A stretch of DNA of 20,211 bases from a virus (IMGVR_UViG_3300031673_004602:1-20211); one strand, 5' to 3'; shown: positions 6,394-13,180, counted from the stretch's first letter. Numbers and translations are program-made. The notes: generated by a model from the letters alone, not told the origin.

Positions 6394-7121
6394 TAGAATC
6401 TAAATCCTACACCTACACCTGCTCCAGAGTCTGAAAAGCTACTATCTGATTCTAGGTGGAAATCTAAGAATAAGGGACCAGCAAGATCATAAGATATGCT
6501 AGAAAAGTACTTATCATAAGTTGTATATCCTAATGATACACCAAATTTTCGTTCATTAATTTTGATAGTTTCTTTCTTAGAATAGGTATCTATAATATGT
6601 TGCTTATCTGATAGTTTCTTTTCATATGTATCGCGAATAGCTACAACTCTAGTTTCATGAACCTTTTTCCACTTACTCTCGATAGAAGTAACTTTCTCAT
6701 TAAACTCCTGTTTAATATCAGTAATGATCTGAGATACTATTTCCGTATCAGATTCTCTCACGATTTCTTCGGTAATAGTTCCATCTGGTTTAATAATCTT
6801 AACTATTCTTTCTTTAGTCTTCTGTTTAAGATGGGTGTTCTCGGTACGTAAGGAAGAAATCTTCGATTCAGATTCTCGCTTATATTCCTTATGTGATTCT
6901 TCCATTGCTATAAAATTAGCCTTAAAATCTTGTTCTATTTCCCTATTCTCATTTTCTAATTTCTCTATCTTAGCTTCGTATCTAGCAGTTTCTTCTCTTG
7001 TGATAGTCTTAGAGGGATAAAATACAGCACCGATAACTATACCGCCTAATAATGCTATAACAGGAATAGCCCATTTATTATTTAATAGTTTCTTTAGCAC
7101 GTTTAACTTCCTTCTTGGCAT
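6393..7121 (-). CDS. Membrane-anchored coiled-coil protein with beta-rich C-terminus, 242 aa
   Basis: Three parts are visible. Residues 17-35 form one strongly hydrophobic helix (WAIPVIALLGGIVIGAVFY) after a Lys/Arg-rich start, giving an N-in anchor. About 40-190 is a long charged coiled coil with a Val/Ile/Thr break (KIIKPDGTITEEIVRESD). About 193-242 alternates hydrophobic residues and glycine (VSLGYTTYDKYFSSISYDL, GVGVGFRF) and ends in Phe, like the closing strands of an outer-membrane protein. A link from inner membrane across the periplasm is plausible, but no family function is known to me. ATG at 7121 lacks a ribosome site and overlaps the next gene by 44 bases; GTG at 7100, six bases after AAGGAAG, is a credible alternative start. 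Confidence 0.8.
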   Translation of the reverse strand: MPRRKLNVLKKLLNNKWAIPVIALLGGIVIGAVFYPSKTITREETARYEAKIEKLENENREIEQDFKANFIAMEESHKEYKRESESKISSLRTENTHLKQKTKERIVKIIKPDGTITEEIVRESDTEIVSQIITDIKQEFNEKVTSIESKWKKVHETRVVAIRDTYEKKLSDKQHIIDTYSKKETIKINERKFGVSLGYTTYDKYFSSISYDLAGPLFLDFHLESDSSFSDSGAGVGVGFRF

Positions 7122-7245
7122 CTTTAATTATTTGATTTGCAAATTCTTCTGCCATCTTCTTAAATTCTTTAAAAGACATATTTAAGTCTTTTTTACTTTC
7201 ATCGTATATCTTTTTAAGACTTTCGTCTTTGTATTTCCATCCCAT
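7078..7245 (-). CDS. Small basic helical protein, 55 aa
   Basis: ATG at 7245, two bases after the TAA of GroEL; stop TAA at 7078, overlapping the start of the 242-aa gene. The product begins MGWKYKDESLKKIYDESKK and continues as one Lys/Glu-rich amphipathic helix (FKKMAEEFANQIIKDAKK). AGGGACAG, about 11 bases upstream inside the end of groEL, is a possible ribosome site. Codon usage and gap-filling position support a real gene; its function is unknown. Being immediately downstream of a chaperonin gene is suggestive only of co-expression. Confidence 0.65.
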   Translation of the reverse strand: MGWKYKDESLKKIYDESKKDLNMSFKEFKKMAEEFANQIIKDAKKEVKRAKETIK

Positions 7246-7247
7246 TT

Positions 7248-8921
7248 TTACTGTCCCTGTGAGGCCATCATGTCTTTAAATGCTTGTTTAGACATTGCCA
7301 ATTGATTTTCAAGACCACTATCACGAGGTGTAACAACGATCCCACCCAAAGTAATAAGCAGTGAAGCAACTGATAATGCATTGCCAATAGCAACTCTTGC
7401 AACCTTAGCTGGCTCTATAATTCCAGCTTCATAAGGATTAACAAGTTTATGCAAGTTAGCATCAAATATGGTATCACCCTTAATTAAAGGGTATATTGCA
7501 TCAAAACTTTCACCGCAATTTTCCAATAACAATCTAAAAGGTTCTTTAAGAGCTTGAACCATAATATTCCAAGATGGTTTGTATGCTGGGTGCTTCTCTA
7601 TCAACTTTGCTAATTCAATTTGAACTTTACATCCACCAGCTATATATCCTTCAGCAATTGCTGAGCGAACAGCTTCAACAGCATCTTCTACTCGGGCTTT
7701 ACGCTCTCTCACTTGAAGATCAGATACACCACCTACGTAGATGGTAGAGATGCCGCCAGTTAATTTTGCAATATTGGCGCGAACATGCATCTTGTCCATA
7801 TCAGAAAAGCAAGAGTCCTCGATAGCCTTTAGTTCGTTTAATCGGCTTTCTATGTCGTTAGGGTCCGAGAGAGAAGTGATGAAGGTCTCATACATATTGC
7901 ATTTAGCAAATGTAAATTGACCAAAAACAGTTTCGTCCATTTCATCAATATTAGAAGGATCAATAACTCTACCACCAGTATAGGCAGCCATATCTTCAAG
8001 GAATATAGTTCGTGAATTTGGCAAACCAGACCTAGGAGTCTTAACTGGGCATAGAGTAATTCCACCTTTAATATTTAAAGCCAATTTATCCATAACGGAA
8101 TCTGCAAAGTCATGAGCCATTATAATAAGAGGAGAACCATACATTTCAGTACCCTCAATAGCATCTTGAATATATGCTGTAACCTTGAGATCGTTGATGG
8201 ATCCATTGTAAAGGAATACATATCCGTTATCCATCTTAACTTGTTGGTTCGTCTTGTCGTTTATAAACATTGGACCTAGTTGTCCTAATTCTTTCAATCC
8301 AGATGTAATTATATAGCCATCGATATTCTCGACACGCATTTGATTGCCCTGTGCTTCTTCAATAAGAACTTTACCGTCATCACCGGCAGATAATACCGCT
8401 TCTACAACTACATTAGCAATACGAAGATCGCCATTAGCAGAAATAGTAGCTACATTCTTAAGCTTATCTTCGTTATCTACGGGTCGTGATTGCTTCTTAA
8501 TATAGGGAACAATGACATCTTCGTAAACGTCTTCAAGATCATTTACAATTCTCTGTGGATTGTATTTCGCATTTTCTCTTACAAAGTTTTGACCGTGTTT
8601 AACTATAGCATTAGCTAACACGATGGCTGTAGTTGTACCGTCACCAGCATCTTTGGCTGTATTGATACAGATTTCTTTGGCAGCTTCTATAATAATATTA
8701 TTTTCAGCTTTATCCATGCCTAAAGCCTTAGCTACAGTAACACCATCTTTTGTAGCTAAAGGCGGAAGTCCGTCTCGCTCAATAAGAACAGCATTTCCGC
8801 CAGGTCCAAGAGTTGAACCTACACTAGTAGCCATAATATCTAAGGTCTTGCTGACAATACTAGCAAGTCGCTCCTTATCGGCAATTATATCTTTGGCTTT
8901 GCTTTTCTCGTAAAGTGACAT
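7248..8921 (-). CDS. groL: Phage-encoded GroEL-type (group I) chaperonin
   Basis: 557 aa, full length (E. coli GroEL has 548). Equatorial ATP-site motifs are present: STLGPGGNAVLI (about 36-47, normally LGPKGRNVV), ATKDGVTVAK (56-65) and AGDGTTTA (92-99). The intermediate-domain stretch RVEDAVEAVRSAIAEGYIAGG keeps the Asp equivalent to GroEL D398, while the usual GGG is GGC. The C-terminus lacks the GGM-repeat tail. The family folds proteins in an ATP-driven double or single ring; phage versions (for example from phages EL and OBP) fold phage proteins and can work without a co-chaperonin. No GroES-like gene is visible here. ATG at 8921 follows GGAGG by four bases. It sits in the long unit with dUTPase and methyltransferase-like genes. 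Confidence 0.95.
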   Translation of the reverse strand: MSLYEKSKAKDIIADKERLASIVSKTLDIMATSVGSTLGPGGNAVLIERDGLPPLATKDGVTVAKALGMDKAENNIIIEAAKEICINTAKDAGDGTTTAIVLANAIVKHGQNFVRENAKYNPQRIVNDLEDVYEDVIVPYIKKQSRPVDNEDKLKNVATISANGDLRIANVVVEAVLSAGDDGKVLIEEAQGNQMRVENIDGYIITSGLKELGQLGPMFINDKTNQQVKMDNGYVFLYNGSINDLKVTAYIQDAIEGTEMYGSPLIIMAHDFADSVMDKLALNIKGGITLCPVKTPRSGLPNSRTIFLEDMAAYTGGRVIDPSNIDEMDETVFGQFTFAKCNMYETFITSLSDPNDIESRLNELKAIEDSCFSDMDKMHVRANIAKLTGGISTIYVGGVSDLQVRERKARVEDAVEAVRSAIAEGYIAGGCKVQIELAKLIEKHPAYKPSWNIMVQALKEPFRLLLENCGESFDAIYPLIKGDTIFDANLHKLVNPYEAGIIEPAKVARVAIGNALSVASLLITLGGIVVTPRDSGLENQLAMSKQAFKDMMASQGQ

Positions 8922-8931
8922 TCATCCTCCA

Positions 8932-9600
8932 TTAAAGTAACTTAGGTGGTAATCCACCTTCACAAAATTCTAAATCTGTTGGGTTAGCAAGTAAATATTG
9001 CTCACCCAAATCTGTAACAGCAACATATGTCATAATAATCTTTTTAGAACTCTCATTGCTGTCCAAATGATCCATTAGTCTTATTTTACTAAGCTTGCAC
9101 AAAGCACCTTTAATAAAGCCTCTTTTAGCAAGTGGTTCTAGAACTTCTGCTAAAGCTTTAGCAGCCGTTGAATCTCTCCTGTTCTTGTCTAAGGTACATC
9201 CAAAATATTTTACTAAAGCTATCTTTCTAATCCAATCATATTCATATTCCATTCCTAGTCTACATAGTGTTCTATATAGATCTATTTTTTCTGGAGCCCA
9301 TCCAAGTACACGAATGGCATAATCTCTACTTTTTATAGAAGCATCATCTGGATATGGATCATGGGGAGCTTTTAACTTAGCAGTTGCTATATTAGTCGGC
9401 TCATCGTATTGATGACATAGATTTAGAATCTTATTACTCATAATATTCTGTAGAAATGGAGAAAAGTGATTATTATGCTTATCCCAAATGTCTTCAACTT
9501 TCAGTTTTGGTACGGATAACTTTTTAGGTTCTTTGGCACCAGAGTTTATTAGATTAGACATCGCTTTAGATATACTTTTTTTATTACTAAAATTACTCAT
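8932..9600 (-). CDS. Hypothetical protein, 222 aa
   Basis: ATG at 9600 overlaps the TGA of the preceding gene (ATGA); AGGAG lies about 12 bases upstream. Stop TAA, ten bases before groEL. I do not recognise the family. The N-terminal 45 residues are Ser/Lys-rich and probably flexible; the remainder is helical with conserved-looking aromatic positions (IRVLGWAPEKIDLYRTLCRLGMEYEYDWIRKIALVKYFG). The C-terminal 70 residues, with AEVLEPLAKRGFIKG, SKIRLM, YVAVTDLGEQYLLAN, resemble a winged-helix unit (a recognition-helix-like segment, then a strand pair and TxxG), so DNA binding is possible. It precedes GroEL directly; a co-expression link is all that can be said. Confidence 0.75.
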   Translation of the reverse strand: MSNFSNKKSISKAMSNLINSGAKEPKKLSVPKLKVEDIWDKHNNHFSPFLQNIMSNKILNLCHQYDEPTNIATAKLKAPHDPYPDDASIKSRDYAIRVLGWAPEKIDLYRTLCRLGMEYEYDWIRKIALVKYFGCTLDKNRRDSTAAKALAEVLEPLAKRGFIKGALCKLSKIRLMDHLDSNESSKKIIMTYVAVTDLGEQYLLANPTDLEFCEGGLPPKLL

Positions 9601-10166
9601 ACTAATCCCAATCTCCTAATTGTATCCATTATTAGTACATTGGATACATATCTTCCATATTTAGGTTCAACCATTATATATGGACATTTTTCTTTTGAAT
9701 GAATGGCAGCAAAATGCTTAGGTTTATATATAATTAAGGCACCATGGTTGGGTCCCATCTGCTTAAATACTATACTGTCAGGTTCTGTAAAATCACCCAT
9801 AATTATAACATTAGGATTAAATATTACTGCATGAGTTGGACTACCGAACTGATTTAAACATTCACAGGCTGCGTCATTCATTGCATCATCGAATGTTGAT
9901 CCACTTGATTCAACAACATTTCCATATATATCTCTAACTAAAGAGTCTAAGATAAAATCCTCTACATCAACAAATGGCTCAATCATTTTAACCTGTCTAT
10001 TATAGGTGGCAGTCGTAATTGGTGACGGAGACCAAGTAGCCGGCGGTAGTGGTAGTGTTGTATGGTATTGCTGAACGGTTTGATGAACATTATCCACTGG
10101 CAATATTTTAAGAAGATCTCTGGGGTGTATGATTTCTACATCACCAGATACCGTATTAAATTTCAT
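9597..10166 (-). CDS. Hypothetical protein, 189 aa
   Basis: I place the start at ATG 10166 (AGGGGAG five bases upstream) rather than the GTG one codon earlier. It overlaps the end of the methyltransferase-like gene by 11 bases and the next gene by four. No sure family. The N-terminal third is Pro/Thr-rich (TTLPLPPATWSPSPITT), then a mixed domain with DDAMNDAACECLNQFGSPTHAVIFNPNVIIMGDF. That segment faintly recalls the 'yG.PTh.flsP' stretch in some phage coat proteins, but the protein is too short for a capsid and I do not rely on it. The C-terminus is beta-rich. No signal peptide or membrane helix. Confidence 0.75.
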   Translation of the reverse strand: MKFNTVSGDVEIIHPRDLLKILPVDNVHQTVQQYHTTLPLPPATWSPSPITTATYNRQVKMIEPFVDVEDFILDSLVRDIYGNVVESSGSTFDDAMNDAACECLNQFGSPTHAVIFNPNVIIMGDFTEPDSIVFKQMGPNHGALIIYKPKHFAAIHSKEKCPYIMVEPKYGRYVSNVLIMDTIRRLGLV

Positions 10167-10860
10167 CACTACTCCCCTGATGTTGGTTTATTACTTTTTT
10201 ATATCTCTTTAACTTGCGTTGATCTATTTCAAAACCATAAAATGAGTGTCCATATTTTAAACTAGCCTGCAAAGAAGCAGATGTTCCCATGTAAGGATCG
10301 AATATAACAGAACCTGGTAGTGCATCTGTCATCTGTATTAGAAGCTGTGCGAGATCCAATGGATAAGACTCTTCTAAGGAACCAGTTTCTACTTTCCATG
10401 TATTTCCTGGACAAGAAGCATCATCACTTAGTTTCAAATACTCTTTAATAGGAAGTCTATCAAGATTCCAAACTTTACCATTGCAAAAATGTAATACATA
10501 CTCGTGAGAATTAACTAGGTTAGATTCGCTGCGTTTACCTGGTAACCATGATTTTTCAATTATGATATTGTCTATATGATTGAAGCCGGCTTCAGTCATT
10601 ATGTTTGCTACTTCAAATGGTCTAGCTTTACATTCATTAGGTGCATAGCAAATAAAAAAAATAACTCCATTTTTAACTGTATTATTCTTAAGTTTTTCTG
10701 CGAGCTTTTTAAGGTTCTCCGGTGAGTAACCGTCTCGCTTGCGAATAGGAATGCGGCAGATAGTAACCTCTATTTGATTAGGCCACACTGCATTAGCATC
10801 TAGGGGATCAATGTTATTAATTCTTATATTAGTGGAAAACAAGTTATTTATATCCATCAT
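10156..10860 (-). CDS. N4/N6 DNA methyltransferase-like protein, catalytic motif missing
   Basis: The longest frame begins at TTG 10884; ATG at 10860 (or 10857) is more likely, giving 234 aa. The C-terminal half matches the beta-class amino-methyltransferase fold (PF01555 type): PLDLAQLLIQ, then FDPYMGTSASLQASLKYGH with D188-P189 and G192 (SAM-binding motif I), then YGFEID. HEYVLHFCNGKVW also fits the family. Where motif IV (D/N/S-P-P-Y/F) is expected, after IDPLDANAVWPNQIEV, the sequence reads TICRIPIRKRDGY, with no PPY. The fold and SAM site therefore look kept while the base-flipping and catalytic residues look lost. It may be inactive, act as a regulator or SAM binder, or be unusually divergent. 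It overlaps both neighbours. Confidence 0.75.
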   Translation of the reverse strand: MMDINNLFSTNIRINNIDPLDANAVWPNQIEVTICRIPIRKRDGYSPENLKKLAEKLKNNTVKNGVIFFICYAPNECKARPFEVANIMTEAGFNHIDNIIIEKSWLPGKRSESNLVNSHEYVLHFCNGKVWNLDRLPIKEYLKLSDDASCPGNTWKVETGSLEESYPLDLAQLLIQMTDALPGSVIFDPYMGTSASLQASLKYGHSFYGFEIDQRKLKRYKKVINQHQGSSDEI

Positions 10861-11347
10861 TCTCTTTATTATACTCACCTTCAATTAAGTGATTGTCCAC
10901 TTCTTTATCAAATTCTTCTTCATATATCTTAAGCCTATAATCTTTAGTGGCATGTCTGAGCTCTGCTATAAAGCCATCTACTTTCCAATCTTCTAGTTGA
11001 ATATCTATACTTAATCTATATATCTTTACATGTTCTATATCTAAGCTCATTGTAAAATTGAAAGCATCCTCTTCTGATTGGAAATATCCAGCAGTTGATT
11101 CTCTAATCTCTTCAAGGTTAACCATAGGCTCTCTTCTAATCTCTTCACACTTACCAAGGTGTCTTAAATTATGCCATAGTTCCTCTGAAATTTCTGTATT
11201 GATCTGTATCAACATTACAAAATAAGGATGAGGAAGAGTTAAAGATGGCATCTCGATTCGTTCTAACACTTTAACAGAAAATGGCAATTTTAACGCTTTG
11301 AATTCATCACCTAGCTTATGTAATAGGTCTACACTATTATAGTTCAT
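10844..11347 (-). CDS. Hypothetical protein, 167 aa
   Basis: ATG at 11347 overlaps the TAA of the upstream gene (TAATG); stop TAA at 10844. Soluble, acidic, mixed alpha/beta; no signal peptide or membrane helix. Repeated motifs of the type 'strand-EELWHNLRHLG' and 'HVKIYRLSIDIQLEDWKVDGFIAEL' suggest a small alpha/beta sandwich, with an acidic tail (YEEEFDKEVDNHLIEGEYNKEND). I recognise no family. It lies in the middle of the dUTPase-to-GroEL unit, translationally coupled to the gene above. Confidence 0.75.
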   Translation of the reverse strand: MNYNSVDLLHKLGDEFKALKLPFSVKVLERIEMPSLTLPHPYFVMLIQINTEISEELWHNLRHLGKCEEIRREPMVNLEEIRESTAGYFQSEEDAFNFTMSLDIEHVKIYRLSIDIQLEDWKVDGFIAELRHATKDYRLKIYEEEFDKEVDNHLIEGEYNKENDGYK

Positions 11348-11718
11348 TATTCACACAGCCATTTTTCAATATCTTCATCGACTTCTTTATTGAGTTTCTT
11401 ATACACATAGTTTGCTCGTGCTTCTTTTAGTTTAAAAATAAACATTCGGTCTACATTAAATGTCATTTCCATAGTTGTAGGAGAATGCTCAGCCACATCA
11501 AGTTTGCCCAATATATCAATAGGTTCTAATTGAGCAATATAATTAACATTTTTGGCTATCTTCATTAAAGCCGGAGGCATTTCATTTTCACAATCTTCAT
11601 ATGCCATAACTGTTATTTCACTGTTTAAATTACCATGCATACTCATGTTACTAGAATAACTTACAACCTTAACGCCATCAAATTCTTCTAATATATTAGA
11701 TACCATTTTCATGTCCAT
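11347..11718 (-). CDS. Hypothetical protein, 123 aa
   Basis: ATG at 11718 overlaps the TAA of the dUTPase gene by one base (TAATG) and its own TAA overlaps the next ATG in the same way, so three genes are tightly coupled. The product (MDMKMVSNILEEFDGVKVVSYSS...) is soluble and mixed alpha/beta, with strands VKVVSYSS, SEITVMAY and EMTFNVDRMFIFKLK, and an acidic helical end (LNKEVDEDIEKWLCE). Its size class and strand/helix rhythm resemble the 167-aa neighbour, but I see no alignable similarity. Function unknown. Confidence 0.75.
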   Translation of the reverse strand: MDMKMVSNILEEFDGVKVVSYSSNMSMHGNLNSEITVMAYEDCENEMPPALMKIAKNVNYIAQLEPIDILGKLDVAEHSPTTMEMTFNVDRMFIFKLKEARANYVYKKLNKEVDEDIEKWLCE

Positions 11719-12155
11719 TAGTATCCTCGTTCTTGCCTGTCAAAATTCTCTTTGTTCTTTGTTATATACAATTTCTCAAATGTTTCTCCGTCAATACCTA
11801 ACGCCAGGCCAATATTCATAAAGAAGTGAAACATATCTATATATTCATAGTACGTTTCTAACATATCTTCTTCATCTTTGAAGCCATTTAATACTTCGTC
11901 AGGATAAGTCTTCCACTCTTTAAAGGGACAGCGCTCAAGTAGTTCAGCAAACTCTAATGTCATGTTTCGCCATTGAACAGATATATCATCTATTTTTTGT
12001 TTATGTGTAGCCTTAGAAAGATCTAATGCTCTACCTGTTGCTGCAAGTCTATCTTGTAAAGATCGTTGCATATTAAACATATCTACTACTGGATTTTCTA
12101 ATTTAGGAACATCTTTAAATAGATCTGCACATTTGTTTTCTGGATTTAATGCCAT
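11718..12155 (-). CDS. All-alpha (dimeric) dUTPase-like NTP pyrophosphatase
   Basis: 145 aa helical protein of the MazG/dimeric-dUTPase superfamily. Metal-binding acidic motifs are ExxE at 71-74 (ELLE, preceded by E68) and ExxD at 104-107 (EYID). The KEWKTYPDE insertion, the HFFMNIGLALGID segment and the ending YITKNKENFDRQERGY match the type-2 dUTPase pattern Y..KN..N..RQ..GY. Such enzymes hydrolyse dUTP (some also dCTP or others) to the monophosphate, keeping uracil out of phage DNA. ATG at 12155 follows GGAGG; a GTATAAT motif lies 24 bases upstream, so this is probably the first gene of a long unit running down to the zinc-ribbon gene. Confidence 0.8.
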   Translation of the reverse strand: MALNPENKCADLFKDVPKLENPVVDMFNMQRSLQDRLAATGRALDLSKATHKQKIDDISVQWRNMTLEFAELLERCPFKEWKTYPDEVLNGFKDEEDMLETYYEYIDMFHFFMNIGLALGIDGETFEKLYITKNKENFDRQERGY

Positions 12156-12179
12156 ATATCCTCCGTTTGATTTTATAGG

Positions 12180-12186
12180 ATTATAC
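12180..12186 (-). promoter_or_regulatory. GTATAAT promoter-like motif upstream of the dUTPase unit
   Basis: TCCTGTATAATCC on the minus strand, 24 bases before ATG 12155 with GGAGG in between. It sits in the largest minus-strand non-coding gap (12156-12321) and no TTGACA-like -35 box is seen. Confidence 0.55.
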
Positions 12187-12245
12187 AGGAATGAATTAGG
12201 AATAGTGTCTGCCTTTTTCTTAGAATAGAGTTGAATAGTAAAGAT

Positions 12246-12259
12246 CTAGTCTAGACTAG
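12246..12259. repeat. Perfect 14-bp palindrome CTAGTCTAGACTAG
   Basis: The stretch reads the same on both strands and is flanked by further CTAG units (AGATCTAG and CTAGCTAG). It lies between the two GTATAAT motifs of the 12156-12321 gap, 60 bases upstream of the dUTPase motif. It has no T-run, so it is not a terminator; an operator or protein-binding site is possible. Confidence 0.45.
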
Positions 12260-12280
12260 CTAGAAGGTGCGGTTGAGGGA

Positions 12281-12287
12281 ATTATAC
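12281..12287 (-). promoter_or_regulatory. Second GTATAAT motif in the 12156-12321 gap, within a small inverted repeat
   Basis: On the minus strand TGAGG-TATAATTC-CCTCA places the motif in the loop of a 5-bp inverted repeat, about 35 bases after the stop of the 86-aa gene. It would drive the same dUTPase unit from a more distant start. The rest of the gap holds no ORF I can support. Confidence 0.4.
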
Positions 12288-12321
12288 CTCACTCATCTAC
12301 AAAAGAAGTAAGATTTTAAAA

Positions 12322-12582
12322 CTATTTGTAAGCTTTATTTCCAAGCTTAAAGATGTTTATAACAGTAGAGAATAGACACATTGTGTAATAGAGATCGGCC
12401 TCTATAAACTCATAGGCACTATAGGTACATAACTCACCTAGGTCGTTATAGATGATGATATGTCCTTCCTCTAATCTTTGAACCACATATTTTTTGTTGG
12501 TTGTAATGTTCTTTATAATAGTTGGAGTTACCACTACTAATCCTACCTTCATCTCTGGTATGAGCGGTATGGCGGTAGACAT
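12322..12582 (-). CDS. Hypothetical protein, 86 aa
   Basis: ATG at 12582 abuts the TAA of the M15 peptidase gene, implying coupled translation; the stop is TAG, and read-through would meet TAA one codon later. The N-terminal 60 residues look like a small beta barrel (MKVGLVVVTPTIIKN, KKYVVQRLEEGHIIIYNDLGEL) and the C-terminal 25 contain a moderately hydrophobic helix (YYTMCLFSTVINIFKLGNK). That helix is short and interrupted for a membrane span. Its place directly after a probable endolysin raises a lysis link (holin or regulator), but nothing else supports it. Confidence 0.7.
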   Translation of the reverse strand: MSTAIPLIPEMKVGLVVVTPTIIKNITTNKKYVVQRLEEGHIIIYNDLGELCTYSAYEFIEADLYYTMCLFSTVINIFKLGNKAYK

Positions 12583-13053
12583 TTACAAACCTAAGTCTTT
12601 TTCAATATCTTCCAGGGATATGTCTATATCGTCTTCAGAAGGACCCTTAGGCAAATGCTCAGTTTTTCTAGTACGTTTATCCCAGCGTGCCTTAGAACCT
12701 CTAGAGTCTATGTGTGTGAAACTGTCATAGCGTCCTAATCCATCAAAGTGTTCGCAGGCATCTTGTACTGCTCCAGGCTCCATTCCTGATACTTGAATAT
12801 CAGTTGCAGTTCCTTTCTTATGCTGAGAGTCCGCAGTGCCTCCTACTGCAGCGTTGTGCGTTGGACAACGGTAGGCAGAAGTAATGCGAACTGACGCACC
12901 CAGGTCTTCTCTAAGTTTTTGGAGTTTTCTAACGTGATCTAAGTCTACAAGAGTTTCACTACAGTGGGAACATGAGCACTCATACTCACGCAAGTGAAAG
13001 TTTTTTGAGAGTTTAACATTCTCACCCTTCTTATACTTTTTAATATTCGCCAT
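12583..13053 (-). CDS. M15-type peptidase (putative endolysin)
   Basis: 156 aa. The core matches Peptidase_M15_3/VanY-like enzymes: FHLREYECSCSHC at the start, TSAYRCPTHNAAVGG, then the zinc ligands H78 and D85 (SQHKKGTATDIQ) and H114 (FTHIDSRG). This family cuts D-Ala-D-Ala or L-Ala-D-Glu type peptide bonds in peptidoglycan; in phages it acts as an endolysin or tail-associated lysin. No signal peptide is present, so release would need a holin, none of which is clear here. Unusually, after the domain the last 20 residues form an acidic tail (SEDDIDISLEDIEKDLGL). ATG at 13053 follows AGGAGG by five bases. It lies 51 bases downstream of the tRNA. Confidence 0.85.
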   Translation of the reverse strand: MANIKKYKKGENVKLSKNFHLREYECSCSHCSETLVDLDHVRKLQKLREDLGASVRITSAYRCPTHNAAVGGTADSQHKKGTATDIQVSGMEPGAVQDACEHFDGLGRYDSFTHIDSRGSKARWDKRTRKTEHLPKGPSEDDIDISLEDIEKDLGL

Positions 13054-13074
13054 AGAAACCTCCTCTATAGCTAT

Positions 13075-13081
13075 ATTATAT
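13075..13081 (-). promoter_or_regulatory. Possible promoter (ATATAAT) for the M15 gene
   Basis: TTGATATAATATAGC on the minus strand, 21 bases before ATG 13053 with AGGAGG in between. It keeps TATAAT but lacks the preceding G found at the other sites, so it is weaker; the gene may instead be read from the promoter before the tRNA. Confidence 0.3.
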
Positions 13082-13104
13082 CAATAAGGTCAGTTAGGAG
13101 TAAA

Positions 13105-13180
13105 TGGAGGTTCTGAGGGGAATCGAACCCCCGACGCACCTTTTTAGAGAAGGCCGCTCTGACCGCTGAGCTACAGAACC
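13105..13180 (-). tRNA. Amber-suppressor tRNA (anticodon CUA), CCA encoded
   Basis: The minus strand folds as a complete 76-base tRNA. Acceptor stem GGTTCTG/CAGAACC is 7 of 7. D stem is GCTC/GAGC with loop AGCGGTCA. Anticodon stem is GCCTT/AAGGT (one G-U) with a seven-base loop CTCTAAA. Variable loop is GCGTC. T stem is GGGGG/CCCCT with loop TTCGATT. Discriminator is U73, then encoded CCA at 13107-13105. With U33 in place the anticodon is positions 34-36, at 13147-13145: CTA, which reads the codon UAG. This is therefore a suppressor-type tRNA. The identity elements do not let me name the amino acid (Gln is the usual choice in amber-recoding phages; U73 is not typical of bacterial Gln tRNA). 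The 5' end lies exactly six bases after a TATAAT. Confidence 0.9.

Noticed and set aside
8623-8913. Plus-strand 96-aa ORF inside groEL
   Set aside because: It lies antisense to the conserved N-terminal part of GroEL, lacks a ribosome site and has the hydrophobic composition typical of antisense frames.
9597-10166. Capsid protein call for the 189-aa gene
   Set aside because: One short segment recalls coat proteins, but the length, the position among metabolic genes and the rest of the sequence do not fit.
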